A DNA stretch of 64,000 bases, from assembly GCA_019695185.1 (NCBI GenBank), contig JAIBAN010000018.1, positions 1 to 64,000 of the forward strand. Direction: 5' to 3'. The position numbers and the translations under genes are program-made. Below are positions 24,825 through 33,132 of the stretch, piece by piece. This DNA is from Blastocatellia bacterium. GTDB lineage: Bacteria > Acidobacteriota > Blastocatellia > Chloracidobacteriales > Chloracidobacteriaceae. Under the pieces are notes generated by a model, which had not been told where the DNA came from, searched no databases, and saw nothing but the letters and a program-made list of their open reading frames with translations. The first letter of the stretch is position 1. The number at the start of each line of letters is the position of its first letter.

Positions 24825-25712
24825 ATGGCAAAAAATTTTGCTTCGCGCAGCCAACACGAATTCGACACCTTAGCCAACAAGGTCAAAGCCAGTACCGCCG
24901 GTGAAGCGGTTCACTTGGTCTCAGCGGAAAAACTGACGCCCAACCCATTTCAACCGAGAACCACGTACCAGGACCGCGAACTGCTCGAATTAGCGGAAAG
25001 CATCCGGGAGTTTGGCATTTTGGAACCGTTGGTGGCCCGAATGGAGGCAGGTGGAACCTATCAGTTGGTGGCAGGGCACCGTCGGTGGGCAGCCGCCCGA
25101 AAAATCGGTTTAACTGAGGTTCCGGTGGTGGTCCGCCACGTGCGGGACGATGAAATGCTGGTGCTGGCTCTGGTGGAAAACATCCAACGGCAGGACCTCC
25201 ACCCGGTGGATGAAACCCTGGCGTACCGGGAGTTGGTGACCCTCTGCGGCAGCCAGGAAAAAGCCGCCCAGCGCATCAGCAAAAACCGCAGCACCCTGGC
25301 CAACAGTTTGCGATTGCTCAACCTGGGTGACGACCTTTTAGCCCAATGCCGGGAACTGGCGGATGTGTCGCAAGCCACCCTCCTGAAAATCCTCCGGATT
25401 CCCGAAGCCTTGCGCCCACAAGCCGTGCAAAAATTGAAGGCAACCCAAACCCTGACCCCAGCCGGACCGCAACCCGCAGGCGAACGGAAAAAAACCGGAA
25501 GGTTTGTGGTTTCCCACCGGTTTGACCGAAAATCCTCGCCCTTTAAGGTGGAGGTCCGGTACCGGAAAACGAATCCCGCCCCAAGTGAGGTTGAGCAAGC
25601 TTTGCTCTATGCTTTGTACAGCCTGGAAGGAAAACCCGAAGACAGACCCAAGCAGGGTTTTGCCGAATTTGTGCGGGCTTTTGAAACATTCAGGAAAAAT
25701 CTGGCGGACTGA
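24825..25712 (+). CDS. parB: ParB-family partition protein
   Basis: The protein has 295 residues from the ATG at 24825 (MAKNFASRSQHEF), 7 bases after the second ParA gene. It has the ParB N-terminal CTP-binding domain: LTPNPFQPRTTYQD, then LAESIREFGILEPLV, VAGHRRWAAAR and ALVENIQRQDLHPVDE. A helix-turn-helix follows (SQEKAAQRISKNRSTLANSLRLLNL). The C-terminal 90 residues differ from the chromosomal ParB dimer domain, having beta-rich FRKSSPFKVEVRYRK-like sequence. ParB clamps spread from a parS site and stimulate ParA. No TGTTTCACGTGAAACA-type chromosomal parS site was seen nearby, but the GGAACA/TGTTCC repeats 1.3-2 kb upstream resemble parS half-sites. Confidence 0.92.
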   Translation: MAKNFASRSQHEFDTLANKVKASTAGEAVHLVSAEKLTPNPFQPRTTYQDRELLELAESIREFGILEPLVARMEAGGTYQLVAGHRRWAAARKIGLTEVPVVVRHVRDDEMLVLALVENIQRQDLHPVDETLAYRELVTLCGSQEKAAQRISKNRSTLANSLRLLNLGDDLLAQCRELADVSQATLLKILRIPEALRPQAVQKLKATQTLTPAGPQPAGERKKTGRFVVSHRFDRKSSPFKVEVRYRKTNPAPSEVEQALLYALYSLEGKPEDRPKQGFAEFVRAFETFRKNLAD

Positions 25713-25777
25713 AACCCGGCTCTGCCAAAAAATCCACCTCCTCCCCCCACTCAGCCCACGTTGGAAAAGGAAACACA

Positions 25778-27859
25778 ATGAAACAACGAAAACGGACCCC
25801 TGCCATCCGGGTCACCATCTGGCTCCTGTGTCAGGGGCTGGTGTGGTTAACCATTCCCGCCTGGGGAAAAAACCAACCCAAACCGTTTCTGCCAAACCGG
25901 AAGTGGAATCAGGAAGTCATTTACTTTGCCCTGACGGACCGCTTCCTGGACGGAGACCCGGCCAACAACATTCCGGCAGGCAGCGACCCCAACCTGTATG
26001 ACGCAACCCAAACGGACCTCAACAAATACCACGGCGGAGACTTGAGAGGGCTGGAGCTGGCGCTCAAGGCCGGCTACTTCAACCGCTTGGGCATCACGGC
26101 GCTGTGGATTACCCCGCCGGTCAAAAACACATGGTTTTCCAAAGTTGAAAACAAAACCGGTTACCACGGATATTGGGCGCAGGATTTCCTCGACATTGAC
26201 CCCCATCTGGTCAGCCGCACCAAACTGAACGGGGGAACCTATCCTGATACCAGGGAAGGGCGGCTGGAGCATTACCGCGATTTCATTGAACTGGCCCACA
26301 AAAAAGGCATCAAAGTGATTCAGGACATTGTGTGCAACCATGCCGGGCCGGTGTTTTATTACGACAGCAACGGAAACGGAAAATTCGACCAGGATTTTAC
26401 CGATGCCAATCAAAGCGAATGGATTCAGCCTTTTTTGCCCAATGGACGGCATGAAAACACTCGTTGGGCGGACATACAGCCCTGGAACCTGCAACAAACC
26501 CAGCCCGCCGGACCGGTCACCCTCAAGTTGCGTGGAAACACCGTAACGGTCAAAACCAGCGGGATTTTAAGCACCTTTGAAGCCTATGGCCGCCGAGGGT
26601 ACCGGGAAGGCAGCCTGGGGAAATCCGACGGTGAGGAAGTCACCTGTGATTTTTTTGCCCTGCGGGATTTTGAGACCGCCCCAACTGCTCCCAGGTTTGA
26701 CCAATTGACCGAGGAATTTGCCGAAATCTATGCCTTCTACGTTCGTGAACTGGGGGTTGACGCCTTGCGGGTGGATACGGTCAAGCATGTCCATCACGAG
26801 TTTTGGGATGCGATGTTTTCCAAATTGCGGGCCAAAATCGGGCCGGAAAGAGCCCGGAACTTTTTCATCTTCGGGGAAACTTACAGCGGCAACCCGGCTG
26901 ACATTGGCCGCACCACCTACCGCAAGGACGGCAAAACAGGACCCTGCCTGGATTCCATGCTGAACTTCCAGTTTTGTTTCAATGCCCGCAACTACCTCCG
27001 AGTGGAAAACAATGGTTACGGGGATTCGACCGAAATCGTCAACACACTGCGGGAAATGTACGAAGGCAAAGACGCCCAGGGCCGACCCTTTTACAATCCG
27101 GAGCCGGGGCCGGACGGCCTCACCGCCCGCGAAAAACTGGTCACGTTTTTGGAAAACCACGATGGTTTGAATCGGTTTCGGGCCCAGGGCATCAGTGCGG
27201 AAAACAACCGGCTCCAGTTGGGTTTGCTGGCTGTCATGGAAGGGATTCCCTGCATTTACTACGGTTCCGAAGCGGATTTGCAAGCCTCCGGTTCTATCAA
27301 AGGCGACAGTGAAACCGGTCGCATGACGTTTTGTAAACCCGGAGATGTTCAGAATCTGAAAAAAGTCGAAGCCGGGAAAACCTTCCGGATGCTTTCAACT
27401 CTGCTGGCGTTACGCCGGAAATTCCCGGCTTTGCAGGAGGGAAAAACCAACGTCGTGTGGTCGGACACGCACGCCAGTCAGGACGATGACGGGGTGCTGG
27501 CACTGGTTCGGTATACCGAAAAAAACGGGGTCATTGACCCTCGTCAAACCATGCTGGTCGTCATCAATGCCCATCCTGACAAAGCAGGCACCACGACTCG
27601 GCAGGGTGAAACCATGGTGCTGGTTTCACGGGACGGCAAACCGGTGGTGGATCGGCGGATGGTTATGGACATGCAGTTTCCCTTCAAGCAAAAAGACATC
27701 AACCCGGTGGACCGGATTCCGGTTCATTGGAAAGGCGGTCAGCCAACCCTGACGCTGGGGGAACAACCCAAATCCATCACCATTTATCGGGCTTTGCGCC
27801 CGCCGATTACGTATGTTTCCGCCAGGGGGCGTGAAACGGAAAATCACTGGCGGTTTTGA
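25778..27859 (+). CDS. Secreted GH13 alpha-amylase-like glycosidase
   Basis: This 693-residue protein starts at the ATG at 25778 after an AAGGAAA ribosome site. A signal peptide (basic start, hydrophobic to about residue 28, ending IPAWG) indicates export. GH13 conserved regions are present: region I IQDIVCNHAG, region II DALRVDTVKH with the nucleophile Asp near 332, region III FIFGETYSG with the acid Glu near 366, and region IV FLENHDG with Asp near 461. WNQEVIYFALTDRFLDGD is typical of cyclomaltodextrinase/CGTase-like amylases. The C-terminal part is the beta-sandwich domain. Likely substrate: starch or other alpha-glucan. It follows the partition operon by 65 bp but is functionally unrelated. 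Its 3' end overlaps the convergent CoA-transferase gene by 53 bases. Confidence 0.93.
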   Translation: MKQRKRTPAIRVTIWLLCQGLVWLTIPAWGKNQPKPFLPNRKWNQEVIYFALTDRFLDGDPANNIPAGSDPNLYDATQTDLNKYHGGDLRGLELALKAGYFNRLGITALWITPPVKNTWFSKVENKTGYHGYWAQDFLDIDPHLVSRTKLNGGTYPDTREGRLEHYRDFIELAHKKGIKVIQDIVCNHAGPVFYYDSNGNGKFDQDFTDANQSEWIQPFLPNGRHENTRWADIQPWNLQQTQPAGPVTLKLRGNTVTVKTSGILSTFEAYGRRGYREGSLGKSDGEEVTCDFFALRDFETAPTAPRFDQLTEEFAEIYAFYVRELGVDALRVDTVKHVHHEFWDAMFSKLRAKIGPERARNFFIFGETYSGNPADIGRTTYRKDGKTGPCLDSMLNFQFCFNARNYLRVENNGYGDSTEIVNTLREMYEGKDAQGRPFYNPEPGPDGLTAREKLVTFLENHDGLNRFRAQGISAENNRLQLGLLAVMEGIPCIYYGSEADLQASGSIKGDSETGRMTFCKPGDVQNLKKVEAGKTFRMLSTLLALRRKFPALQEGKTNVVWSDTHASQDDDGVLALVRYTEKNGVIDPRQTMLVVINAHPDKAGTTTRQGETMVLVSRDGKPVVDRRMVMDMQFPFKQKDINPVDRIPVHWKGGQPTLTLGEQPKSITIYRALRPPITYVSARGRETENHWRF

Positions 27860-28679
27860 CGGCCCGCAGCGGAAGCCCTTGGGCAAGTGCCAGGGCTTCC
27901 CATTCAGCGCCTGATTTGCTTCTAAAAAGCGTTTTAAGCTCCTCCATGGTGTTCCAGGCCTCTGACCCCTCGGAAAATGCCTTAAAAAGCCACTCAGGGC
28001 GGTTTACGGCCTTGCAGAATTTTTCCCAGAGATGTGGTTCCAGGGCGGCCAGCGCGATTTGGCCTTCCTGGGCCGGGTAAATCGCATAACAGGGAAGCCG
28101 TCCGTCCAGCATCGGCAGGGCCGGGTATGCCAGTGAGCCGGCTGTTTCACTCAGGTACACTTCAAAAAACCCGCCTCCTTGGCGCATGCCTTCAACCGCA
28201 GCCAGGGCTCCCCAGAACCCTCCGGAAGCATCGGCAAACTGGTATCCTCCCCACTGTTCGGAAAAACGGTCCAAGAGCCCGGCGGCAGCCAGATAGGTCA
28301 GGTCATGACCGGGAGCCTCCCGCCAGGGTTCCTCCCGGAAGCCGGCAATCCGGACATAGGTGAGGGCCGGATTGAGAGTCAGCAGTTCCAGCGGACCCAC
28401 CCCCAGTTTTTCCATGACACCAGGTCGGTTGGTCTCCAGCAACACGGCAGCCGAGGGAACCAGCTCCCGCAACCGCCGTGTTCCTTCCTCCCGTTTGAGA
28501 TCAATGGTTTCGGTCCGTTTGGAGCTTCCCAGCCATTCATAGAGGTCCGGTTGCAGAAATGCCGTCATATCTCCCGCCGGTGGCAGCAGGCGGAGCACGT
28601 CAAAACCCATCTGGGCCAGAATTCGTCCGGCCAGCGGGCCGGGAAGCAGACGGGTCAGGTCAAGAACCAATGGTGCCAT
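27807..28679 (-). CDS. CoA-transferase family III / alpha-methylacyl-CoA racemase-like protein
   Basis: This 290-residue CaiB/BaiF-fold protein begins VLDLTRLLPGPLAGRILAQMG, typical of the family. APGHDLTYLAAAGLL holds the His-Asp motif characteristic of alpha-methylacyl-CoA racemase, and ADASGGFWGALAAVEGM carries the second active-site Asp. This suggests epimerisation of 2-methyl-branched acyl-CoA, feeding beta-oxidation, more than CoA transfer. It is shorter than the usual 350-400 residues, lacking C-terminal length. CGGAGAG precedes the ATG at 28679. Two copies of the window's conserved palindrome lie 75 and 165 bp upstream, linking it to the acyl-CoA synthetase and dehydrogenase genes. 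Confidence 0.87.
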   Translation of the reverse strand: MAPLVLDLTRLLPGPLAGRILAQMGFDVLRLLPPAGDMTAFLQPDLYEWLGSSKRTETIDLKREEGTRRLRELVPSAAVLLETNRPGVMEKLGVGPLELLTLNPALTYVRIAGFREEPWREAPGHDLTYLAAAGLLDRFSEQWGGYQFADASGGFWGALAAVEGMRQGGGFFEVYLSETAGSLAYPALPMLDGRLPCYAIYPAQEGQIALAALEPHLWEKFCKAVNRPEWLFKAFSEGSEAWNTMEELKTLFRSKSGAEWEALALAQGLPLRAVKTASDFPFHAPWRKHT

Positions 28680-28744
28680 AGAAGACTCTCCGAATTTAAC
28701 TTAAACAGATAGTAAAATAGTGAAAATAAAGTGGTTGAACTGTA

Positions 28745-28762
28745 TTGTCCGAGCTCGGACAA
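28745..28762. promoter_or_regulatory. Palindromic operator candidate, copy 2
   Basis: This is the perfect 18-bp palindrome TTGTCCGAGCTCGGACAA, with TGT and ACA one base further out. It is centred 75 bp upstream of the CoA-transferase/racemase start. The promoter probably lies between it and the start, where AT-rich TATTTT and TACTAT sequences occur. Confidence 0.75.
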
Positions 28763-28833
28763 GACAGTTCCAAAAAACAGCCCCAATTTACAATTTTTTC
28801 CTCTTTTCAATTGAAAAGAAAGGGTTTGTGCGG

Positions 28834-28853
28834 ATTGTCCGAGCTCGGACAAT
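28834..28853. promoter_or_regulatory. Palindromic operator candidate, copy 3
   Basis: The core palindrome is extended by A/T to 20 bp and centred 90 bp from copy 2 and 165 bp upstream of the CoA-transferase/racemase start. A separate 16-bp palindrome, CTTTTCAATTGAAAAG, lies between the two copies at about 28803-28818. Confidence 0.75.
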
Positions 28854-28878
28854 TCAATTATGAGGTGTGGCTGTTGCT

Positions 28879-28952
28879 CAACAGAAGCAGGCATTGAACC
28901 AGCGCCCACTCGGTTACGAGCCGAGTGCTCTCAGCCACTGAGCTACCCTGGA
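28879..28952 (-). tRNA. tRNA-Thr(CGT)-like sequence with a poor acceptor stem
   Basis: Read on the minus strand, the D-arm TAGCTCAGTGGCTGAGAGC is normal. The anticodon stem CTCGG/CCGAG closes a 7-base loop CTCGTAA with anticodon CGT (threonine). A 5-base variable loop and a T-loop starting TTCAA follow. The T-stem has one T-T mismatch. The acceptor stem pairs TCCAGGG with TTCTGTT: the two outermost pairs fail and the two innermost are G-T wobbles. No CCA is encoded. It is either a diverged working tRNA or a decaying copy. It lies alone between the VWFA and CoA-transferase genes. Confidence 0.6.
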
Positions 28953-29035
28953 GCATTGCCAGGAGCATCAAATCAGGTCTTTCCCACGTAGTCCAGGTCA
29001 GGGTGATTTGAAAAGCAATTTCCACCATGGAACAA

Positions 29036-29080
29036 GAAAAAAGTCCACGGGAAAGGAGTCAAAATATTACCTTTCCCGTG
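29036..29080 (-). terminator. Rho-independent terminator of the VWFA gene
   Basis: CACGGGAAAGG (29046-29056) and CCTTTCCCGTG (29070-29080) form a perfect 11-bp stem with a 13-base loop. On the minus strand the stem is followed by GAC and six Ts (plus positions 29037-29042). It lies about 40 bp beyond the stop of the VWFA protein gene. Confidence 0.88.
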
Positions 29081-29118
29081 AACCTTTATGGTGACTTGCA
29101 GGCATGGAGACGGGGAAT

Positions 29119-31230
29119 TCAGGGAATTACTTCAAAATCCGTCCATTGGGAAAAAACCGGAGGGGCTGTTCCTTTTTGTTTATCCCGAATGACCAGTTGG
29201 ATGGTGTATTCCCCCGGTGCCTGTTTCGAACTCAGTTGAAAGGTGCCTTGAGCCACCAGATGTTCCTGTTTTTCACCCAGCGGTAAGAGGGCTTTCGGGG
29301 TGCCGGAGAGCACCAGTTCATCGCCTTTGAAAACCAGAATCTGGGATTCCAGGGTGGTCAGTGGATTTTTTGGTTTCTTGCCGCCGGGAAAAACCGCACA
29401 TTGATAATTCACTTCGGAACCGGCAGGGAATTTTCGCAAAGCCGGACTTGATTGCGGGTCCAGCACCAGTTGGGGGTTGTTGGTTCCCGGTTGGGTTTGC
29501 CCAAAAGCAATCAAACTGGAACTGACCAGGGCATGTTTTTTCCCATCCTGAATTTCCAGGAAATGCCCGCCCGAACCGATTTTCCCGGATTCGACATCCC
29601 GGACCGCCACCCGAAACTGAAAGCCCCCGTTGAGATTGAAAGGCAGGGTTTGAAATTGCAGCAAGCCTTTTTGACAGGCTGCCTGATAGTCTGCATCCGC
29701 CAAGCCGATTTTGAGCTTTTTCAGGTTTTGGGCCACCACTTCACCATTTTCACTCAGGGCCGCCGTCAGGATTTCGATGGTTGTGACCTGGAGGTTGTCC
29801 TGGCGGGAAAAACTCAGTTCCTGCGGGTCAAGCCAGACATAGGTCCTCACAAACGGCTTGTTCTCCTTCCCCAGGCCATGGACACAAGTCACCTGGGTAT
29901 GTAACTGACTGGTGGCAAAGGGAGACAAAATCGAGTCAATCATCTGGGTGAGCGAGGTGGTTTCGGTGAGGCGTTCCGGTTCGGCTGGCTTGGTATAAAA
30001 TCCGTTGCGGGTCCGCACAGTCAGTTCCGGTCGTTTGACCCGGACAGCAAGCCGATGGGCTTTCAACCAGTCGCCGTCAGCCGGGTTGGTCAAGACATAA
30101 CCGAGCAGGTAATAGCCGCGTTGCTCCTCCAACACCTTTCCCAATGAATGATTCAGGTTGTTTGAATTCAAAAAGGCAACCCCGCCGGTTTCACGGGCCA
30201 GACTGCGTAATCCCTGTTGGGAGTCCAACCGGTCGGAAGTCCGAATTCCCTGAAGGGTGCTGAGATTGGTTCCGGTGTCAGAAACCCGGTCGGCACCAGT
30301 CAAACCTCCAGTTTCGAGACCCGTGGCTTCAATTGGGTAGACCACCACTTCGGAACGGTTGGCCTGCTGCACCAGTTTTTCAAAGGATGAATGGAGCCGG
30401 GAGTTCCCCGTTCCCAATTGGGGCAACCCGTCTGAAAGAAACAGAATGGATTTGCGACCAGGAAGGTTTTCCAACCCTTTGACCGCCAGCCGGAGTGCGG
30501 AAAGGGAAGCTCCAATCAGGTTTTCGGTTCGACCGGCATTGAGATTTTCAGCCAGTTCCGCATCAAACAAGCCGCCTTTGCCGCCGGTTGCCTGGGAGGT
30601 GGACCGGTCACTGCCCCAGGAAGCGCCACTCAGACGGCCCCGACCCGCCGGATTCCAGTGCAGGTTTTGAACTGCCCCCAACAGTCTCCGTTTGTCATTG
30701 GTGAATTGTTGTAAAATTCCCTGGCTTTTCCCGGTTTGAAGAATAGCCACCAGGTCAAAGGGCTGCATTTGTTCAATCAGAAACGATTTCAAGGCAGACT
30801 GAACCCGGCGGATGCTTTCCGCCGACAGGTTCAGGTCATCCACCACCAGCACATAGGAACGCCGGATATTTTCCGTCCTCGGCAGGGAACTGGCCGGTGC
30901 CAGTGAATATTCATCTTTGGGTGTTTTGGCCAAAGGCAAGTTGGCGGAATTGGTCCCGGCCACCGGTTGCAGGCTGACGTAAGCAAAGTTGGAAATTGGT
31001 TGAGGCTGTTTGTCTTCCAGAATTTCAAAATCCTCAGCCGTCAAATTCGTGACATGCCGCCCCTGTTTATCCACAACGACGGCGTCAATTTGGACCAATG
31101 AGGTGGAGACTTTCAAAATTGCATCGGGTTCTTGTGTTGTGAGGTTCTGAGAAAATCCACTGACTGTGTTTCCCCAGGCAAAGCTCACGCAAAGCAATCC
31201 CGCACACAAAGCAGATGCTTGTTTTTTCAT
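29119..31230 (-). CDS. Secreted VWFA-related Acidobacterial-type protein
   Basis: The protein has 703 residues from the ATG at 31230 (MKKQASALCAGLLCVSFAWG), chosen for its signal peptide; the open frame continues to 31413. The beta-strand pattern ILKVSTSLVQIDAVVVD, followed by NLTAEDFEILEDK, opens the characteristic VWFA-related domain. The VWA-like fold follows (RSYVLVVDDLNLS, LVAILQTG, ILFLSDGLPQLG). The first MIDAS-type motif is VVDDLNLS rather than DxSxS, typical for this group. The C-terminal 300 residues are beta-rich. The family is strongly associated with Acidobacteriota; its function is unknown. A copy of the palindrome lies 225 bp upstream, behind a CACAGAG hairpin. Confidence 0.9.
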   Translation of the reverse strand: MKKQASALCAGLLCVSFAWGNTVSGFSQNLTTQEPDAILKVSTSLVQIDAVVVDKQGRHVTNLTAEDFEILEDKQPQPISNFAYVSLQPVAGTNSANLPLAKTPKDEYSLAPASSLPRTENIRRSYVLVVDDLNLSAESIRRVQSALKSFLIEQMQPFDLVAILQTGKSQGILQQFTNDKRRLLGAVQNLHWNPAGRGRLSGASWGSDRSTSQATGGKGGLFDAELAENLNAGRTENLIGASLSALRLAVKGLENLPGRKSILFLSDGLPQLGTGNSRLHSSFEKLVQQANRSEVVVYPIEATGLETGGLTGADRVSDTGTNLSTLQGIRTSDRLDSQQGLRSLARETGGVAFLNSNNLNHSLGKVLEEQRGYYLLGYVLTNPADGDWLKAHRLAVRVKRPELTVRTRNGFYTKPAEPERLTETTSLTQMIDSILSPFATSQLHTQVTCVHGLGKENKPFVRTYVWLDPQELSFSRQDNLQVTTIEILTAALSENGEVVAQNLKKLKIGLADADYQAACQKGLLQFQTLPFNLNGGFQFRVAVRDVESGKIGSGGHFLEIQDGKKHALVSSSLIAFGQTQPGTNNPQLVLDPQSSPALRKFPAGSEVNYQCAVFPGGKKPKNPLTTLESQILVFKGDELVLSGTPKALLPLGEKQEHLVAQGTFQLSSKQAPGEYTIQLVIRDKQKGTAPPVFSQWTDFEVIP

Positions 31231-31443
31231 AGGGTTCACCAGATTTGTAAATTGTTTTGCTGCGCGGAGTGTTCGGGATGCTATGACCGGAAAAAGAGAT
31301 GGCTGGGAATTTCCAAAAATTTGAAAAGAAGTTCCCGGTTTGTAGTGGGGAAGGGGGCTTCCGTCCGGGATTGGTTCAGACAGCCACTTTTTTAATTTGA
31401 TGGTTTTTCCCATCCTACTGATTGAAAATAAATCACTTATGTG

Positions 31444-31465
31444 AATTGTCCGAGCTCGGACAATT
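31444..31465. promoter_or_regulatory. Palindromic operator candidate, copy 4
   Basis: The core palindrome is extended by AA/TT to 22 bp. It lies in the 391-bp gap between the acyl-CoA dehydrogenase and VWFA genes, 225 bp upstream of the VWFA start. This distance is larger than at the fatty-acid genes, so its target is less clear. Confidence 0.7.
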
Positions 31466-31496
31466 GATCTGCCAACAATCCTTTGGTTTCAAGGCA

Positions 31497-31580
31497 ATCA
31501 CCACAGAGACACAGAGGACACAGAGTTTTTCTTTGCGTTTCTCTGTGCGTCCTCTGTGCCCTCTGTGTCTCTGTGGTGAT
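31497..31580. repeat. CACAGAG inverted-repeat element
   Basis: Two 20-bp arms (31497-31516 and 31561-31580) are perfect reverse complements starting ATCACCACAGAG. Each arm continues inward with further CACAGAG-type units, giving an 84-bp foldback. It lies just past the acyl-CoA dehydrogenase stop and may terminate or stabilise its transcript. From memory, very similar elements are dispersed in many bacterial phyla and yield spurious short protein predictions. Confidence 0.85.
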
Positions 31581-31621
31581 AAAAATTTTCCAAAGTGTTC
31601 CAAATCTTGGGGGGGACCGGT

Positions 31622-32785
31622 TTAGAGAGAACGTTTTTTTTCTGAAAACAGCCCTTCGAATTTGGCAATGATGCCGAGCATGACTTCATCCGCCCCGCCG
31701 CCAATCGGCAGCAACCGGGCGTCGCGGTAATAGCGGGCCATCGGATATTCTTCCATGTAGCCTATCCCGCCATGAAACTGCATACAGACATCCGCCACCT
31801 GCCGGGTAAGATGGCCAGCCTTGAGTTTGGCCATTGAGGCTTCGCGCGTCATGTCCTCGCCAGCCACCAGCTTGCGGGTGCAGTGGTAACAAAGCTGTTT
31901 CAGCAGTTCGATTTCCGTCAGGCATTCGGCCAGCTTGAACTGAATCCATTGGTTGTCAATCAAGGGCTTGCCAAACGTCTTCCGTTGCTTGAGGTACTCA
32001 ACCGTCATCCGGACAACTTTGTGCGCCCCGGAATAACATAAAATCGCCGCAATCAGACGTTCTTTTTGAAATTGCTGCATTTGCAACATGAAGCCCTGTC
32101 CTTCAGCCCCAATGCGATACCATTTCGGCACCCGCACCTTGTCATAGGATAGCTCGGCGGTATCACTGGAATGATTTCCCATTTTCTTCAGTTTTCGGCT
32201 GACCGAGAAACCGGGGGCATCGGTGGGAACCATAATCAGGGACATACCCTCAAACCCGGTTCCAGGTGAGGTCCGCACCAGCGTGCAAACCCAGTCGGCC
32301 TGCGTTCCGTTGGTGATATAGAGCTTGGTTCCGGAAATCACATAATGGTCGCCGTCGGCTTCGGCTTTGGTACGGATGGACGCCACATCCGAACCGGCAT
32401 CAGGTTCGGTCACACCAATGGCCCCGAGCATGTCACCCCGCAGCGAAGGCTCCAGAAAAGCTTTTTTCAGGTCGTGGGAGCCAAAATCAGCAAGTGCCGG
32501 CGTACACATGTCGGTGTGGACGGTCAACCCCATCGGAACCCCGGCACAGTTGACCCGGCCCAACTCTTCGGCCCGAATCAGGTTGTACCAGAAATCAAGT
32601 CCCAAGCCGCCGTATTCTTCCGGGTAGTTGACACCGAGGAACCCCAGGTCGCCCATCTTTTTAATCAGTTCATGGGCGGGAAAATTTTCCTCCTGTTCCC
32701 ATTTTTCAACATGAGGATTGATTTCGTTGTCCACAAACCGGCGCATGGCACTCCGGAATTGACGATGTTCTTCGGTAAACTTCAT
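31622..32785 (-). CDS. Acyl-CoA dehydrogenase
   Basis: The protein has 387 residues from the ATG at 32785 (MKFTEEHRQFRSAMRRF), preceded by AAAGGAG. It is an FAD enzyme for the first step of beta-oxidation, passing electrons to ETF. Motifs: IGVTEPDAGSDVASIRT (FAD/substrate), KLYITNGTQADWV, and the C-terminal QFHGGIGYMEEYPMARYYRDAR. The position of the medium-chain catalytic Glu is not Glu here (YPMARYYRD). The helix-G Glu in QKERLIAAI fits the long-chain/isovaleryl-CoA type, where the base lies there. Two palindrome copies lie 80 and 147 bp upstream. Other beta-oxidation genes are at 15.8, 27.8 and 47.4 kb. Confidence 0.94.
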   Translation of the reverse strand: MKFTEEHRQFRSAMRRFVDNEINPHVEKWEQEENFPAHELIKKMGDLGFLGVNYPEEYGGLGLDFWYNLIRAEELGRVNCAGVPMGLTVHTDMCTPALADFGSHDLKKAFLEPSLRGDMLGAIGVTEPDAGSDVASIRTKAEADGDHYVISGTKLYITNGTQADWVCTLVRTSPGTGFEGMSLIMVPTDAPGFSVSRKLKKMGNHSSDTAELSYDKVRVPKWYRIGAEGQGFMLQMQQFQKERLIAAILCYSGAHKVVRMTVEYLKQRKTFGKPLIDNQWIQFKLAECLTEIELLKQLCYHCTRKLVAGEDMTREASMAKLKAGHLTRQVADVCMQFHGGIGYMEEYPMARYYRDARLLPIGGGADEVMLGIIAKFEGLFSEKKRSL

Positions 32786-32852
32786 GCTGAAACACTCCTT
32801 TGAGGAAATCACGAAAAAACGTTGTATCCAACTGATTTTCAAGGGATTGGCT

Positions 32853-32878
32853 TGAATTGTCCGAGCTCGGACAATTCA
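32853..32878. promoter_or_regulatory. Palindromic operator candidate, copy 5
   Basis: This is a perfect 26-bp palindrome with the shared core and TGAA/TTCA extensions, the same extent as copy 1. It is centred 80 bp upstream of the acyl-CoA dehydrogenase start, close to the spacing at the acyl-CoA synthetase (60 bp) and racemase (75 bp) genes. Confidence 0.78.
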
Positions 32879-32920
32879 GGTGCGAAGTGCCATTTGCGCC
32901 TGTTTGAGGATTGCCACGCA

Positions 32921-32942
32921 AATTGTCCGAGCTCGGACAATT
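32921..32942. promoter_or_regulatory. Palindromic operator candidate, copy 6
   Basis: This is a 22-bp palindrome with the shared core, centred 66 bp from copy 5 and 147 bp upstream of the acyl-CoA dehydrogenase start. The pairing of two copies repeats the layout before the CoA-transferase/racemase. The rest of the gap to 33132 holds a short TTTCAA/TTGAAA hairpin near 33094 and nothing else recognised. Confidence 0.75.
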
Positions 32943-33132
32943 CACCCAAGTCATTTTGTTTCAAGTGAATAAAGGGGAAAAACGGCAAATTCAAAAGCGC
33001 ACATGAACCTGACTGGCTGCAATCCCAACGGTAGCACAACTGAAGGGTTGCTGCTGGGGCTTTTTTCTCCAGGCGGATTCGGAAAACAGTGATTTCAACT
33101 CATTGAAACGAAAAAATGAAATGAAACGAGGT

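Noticed and set aside
28879-28952. The tRNA-like sequence as an attachment site for an integrated element carrying the 21-25 kb replicon operon
   Set aside because: No integrase gene and no second copy of the tRNA 3' end was seen near 21 kb or elsewhere in the window.
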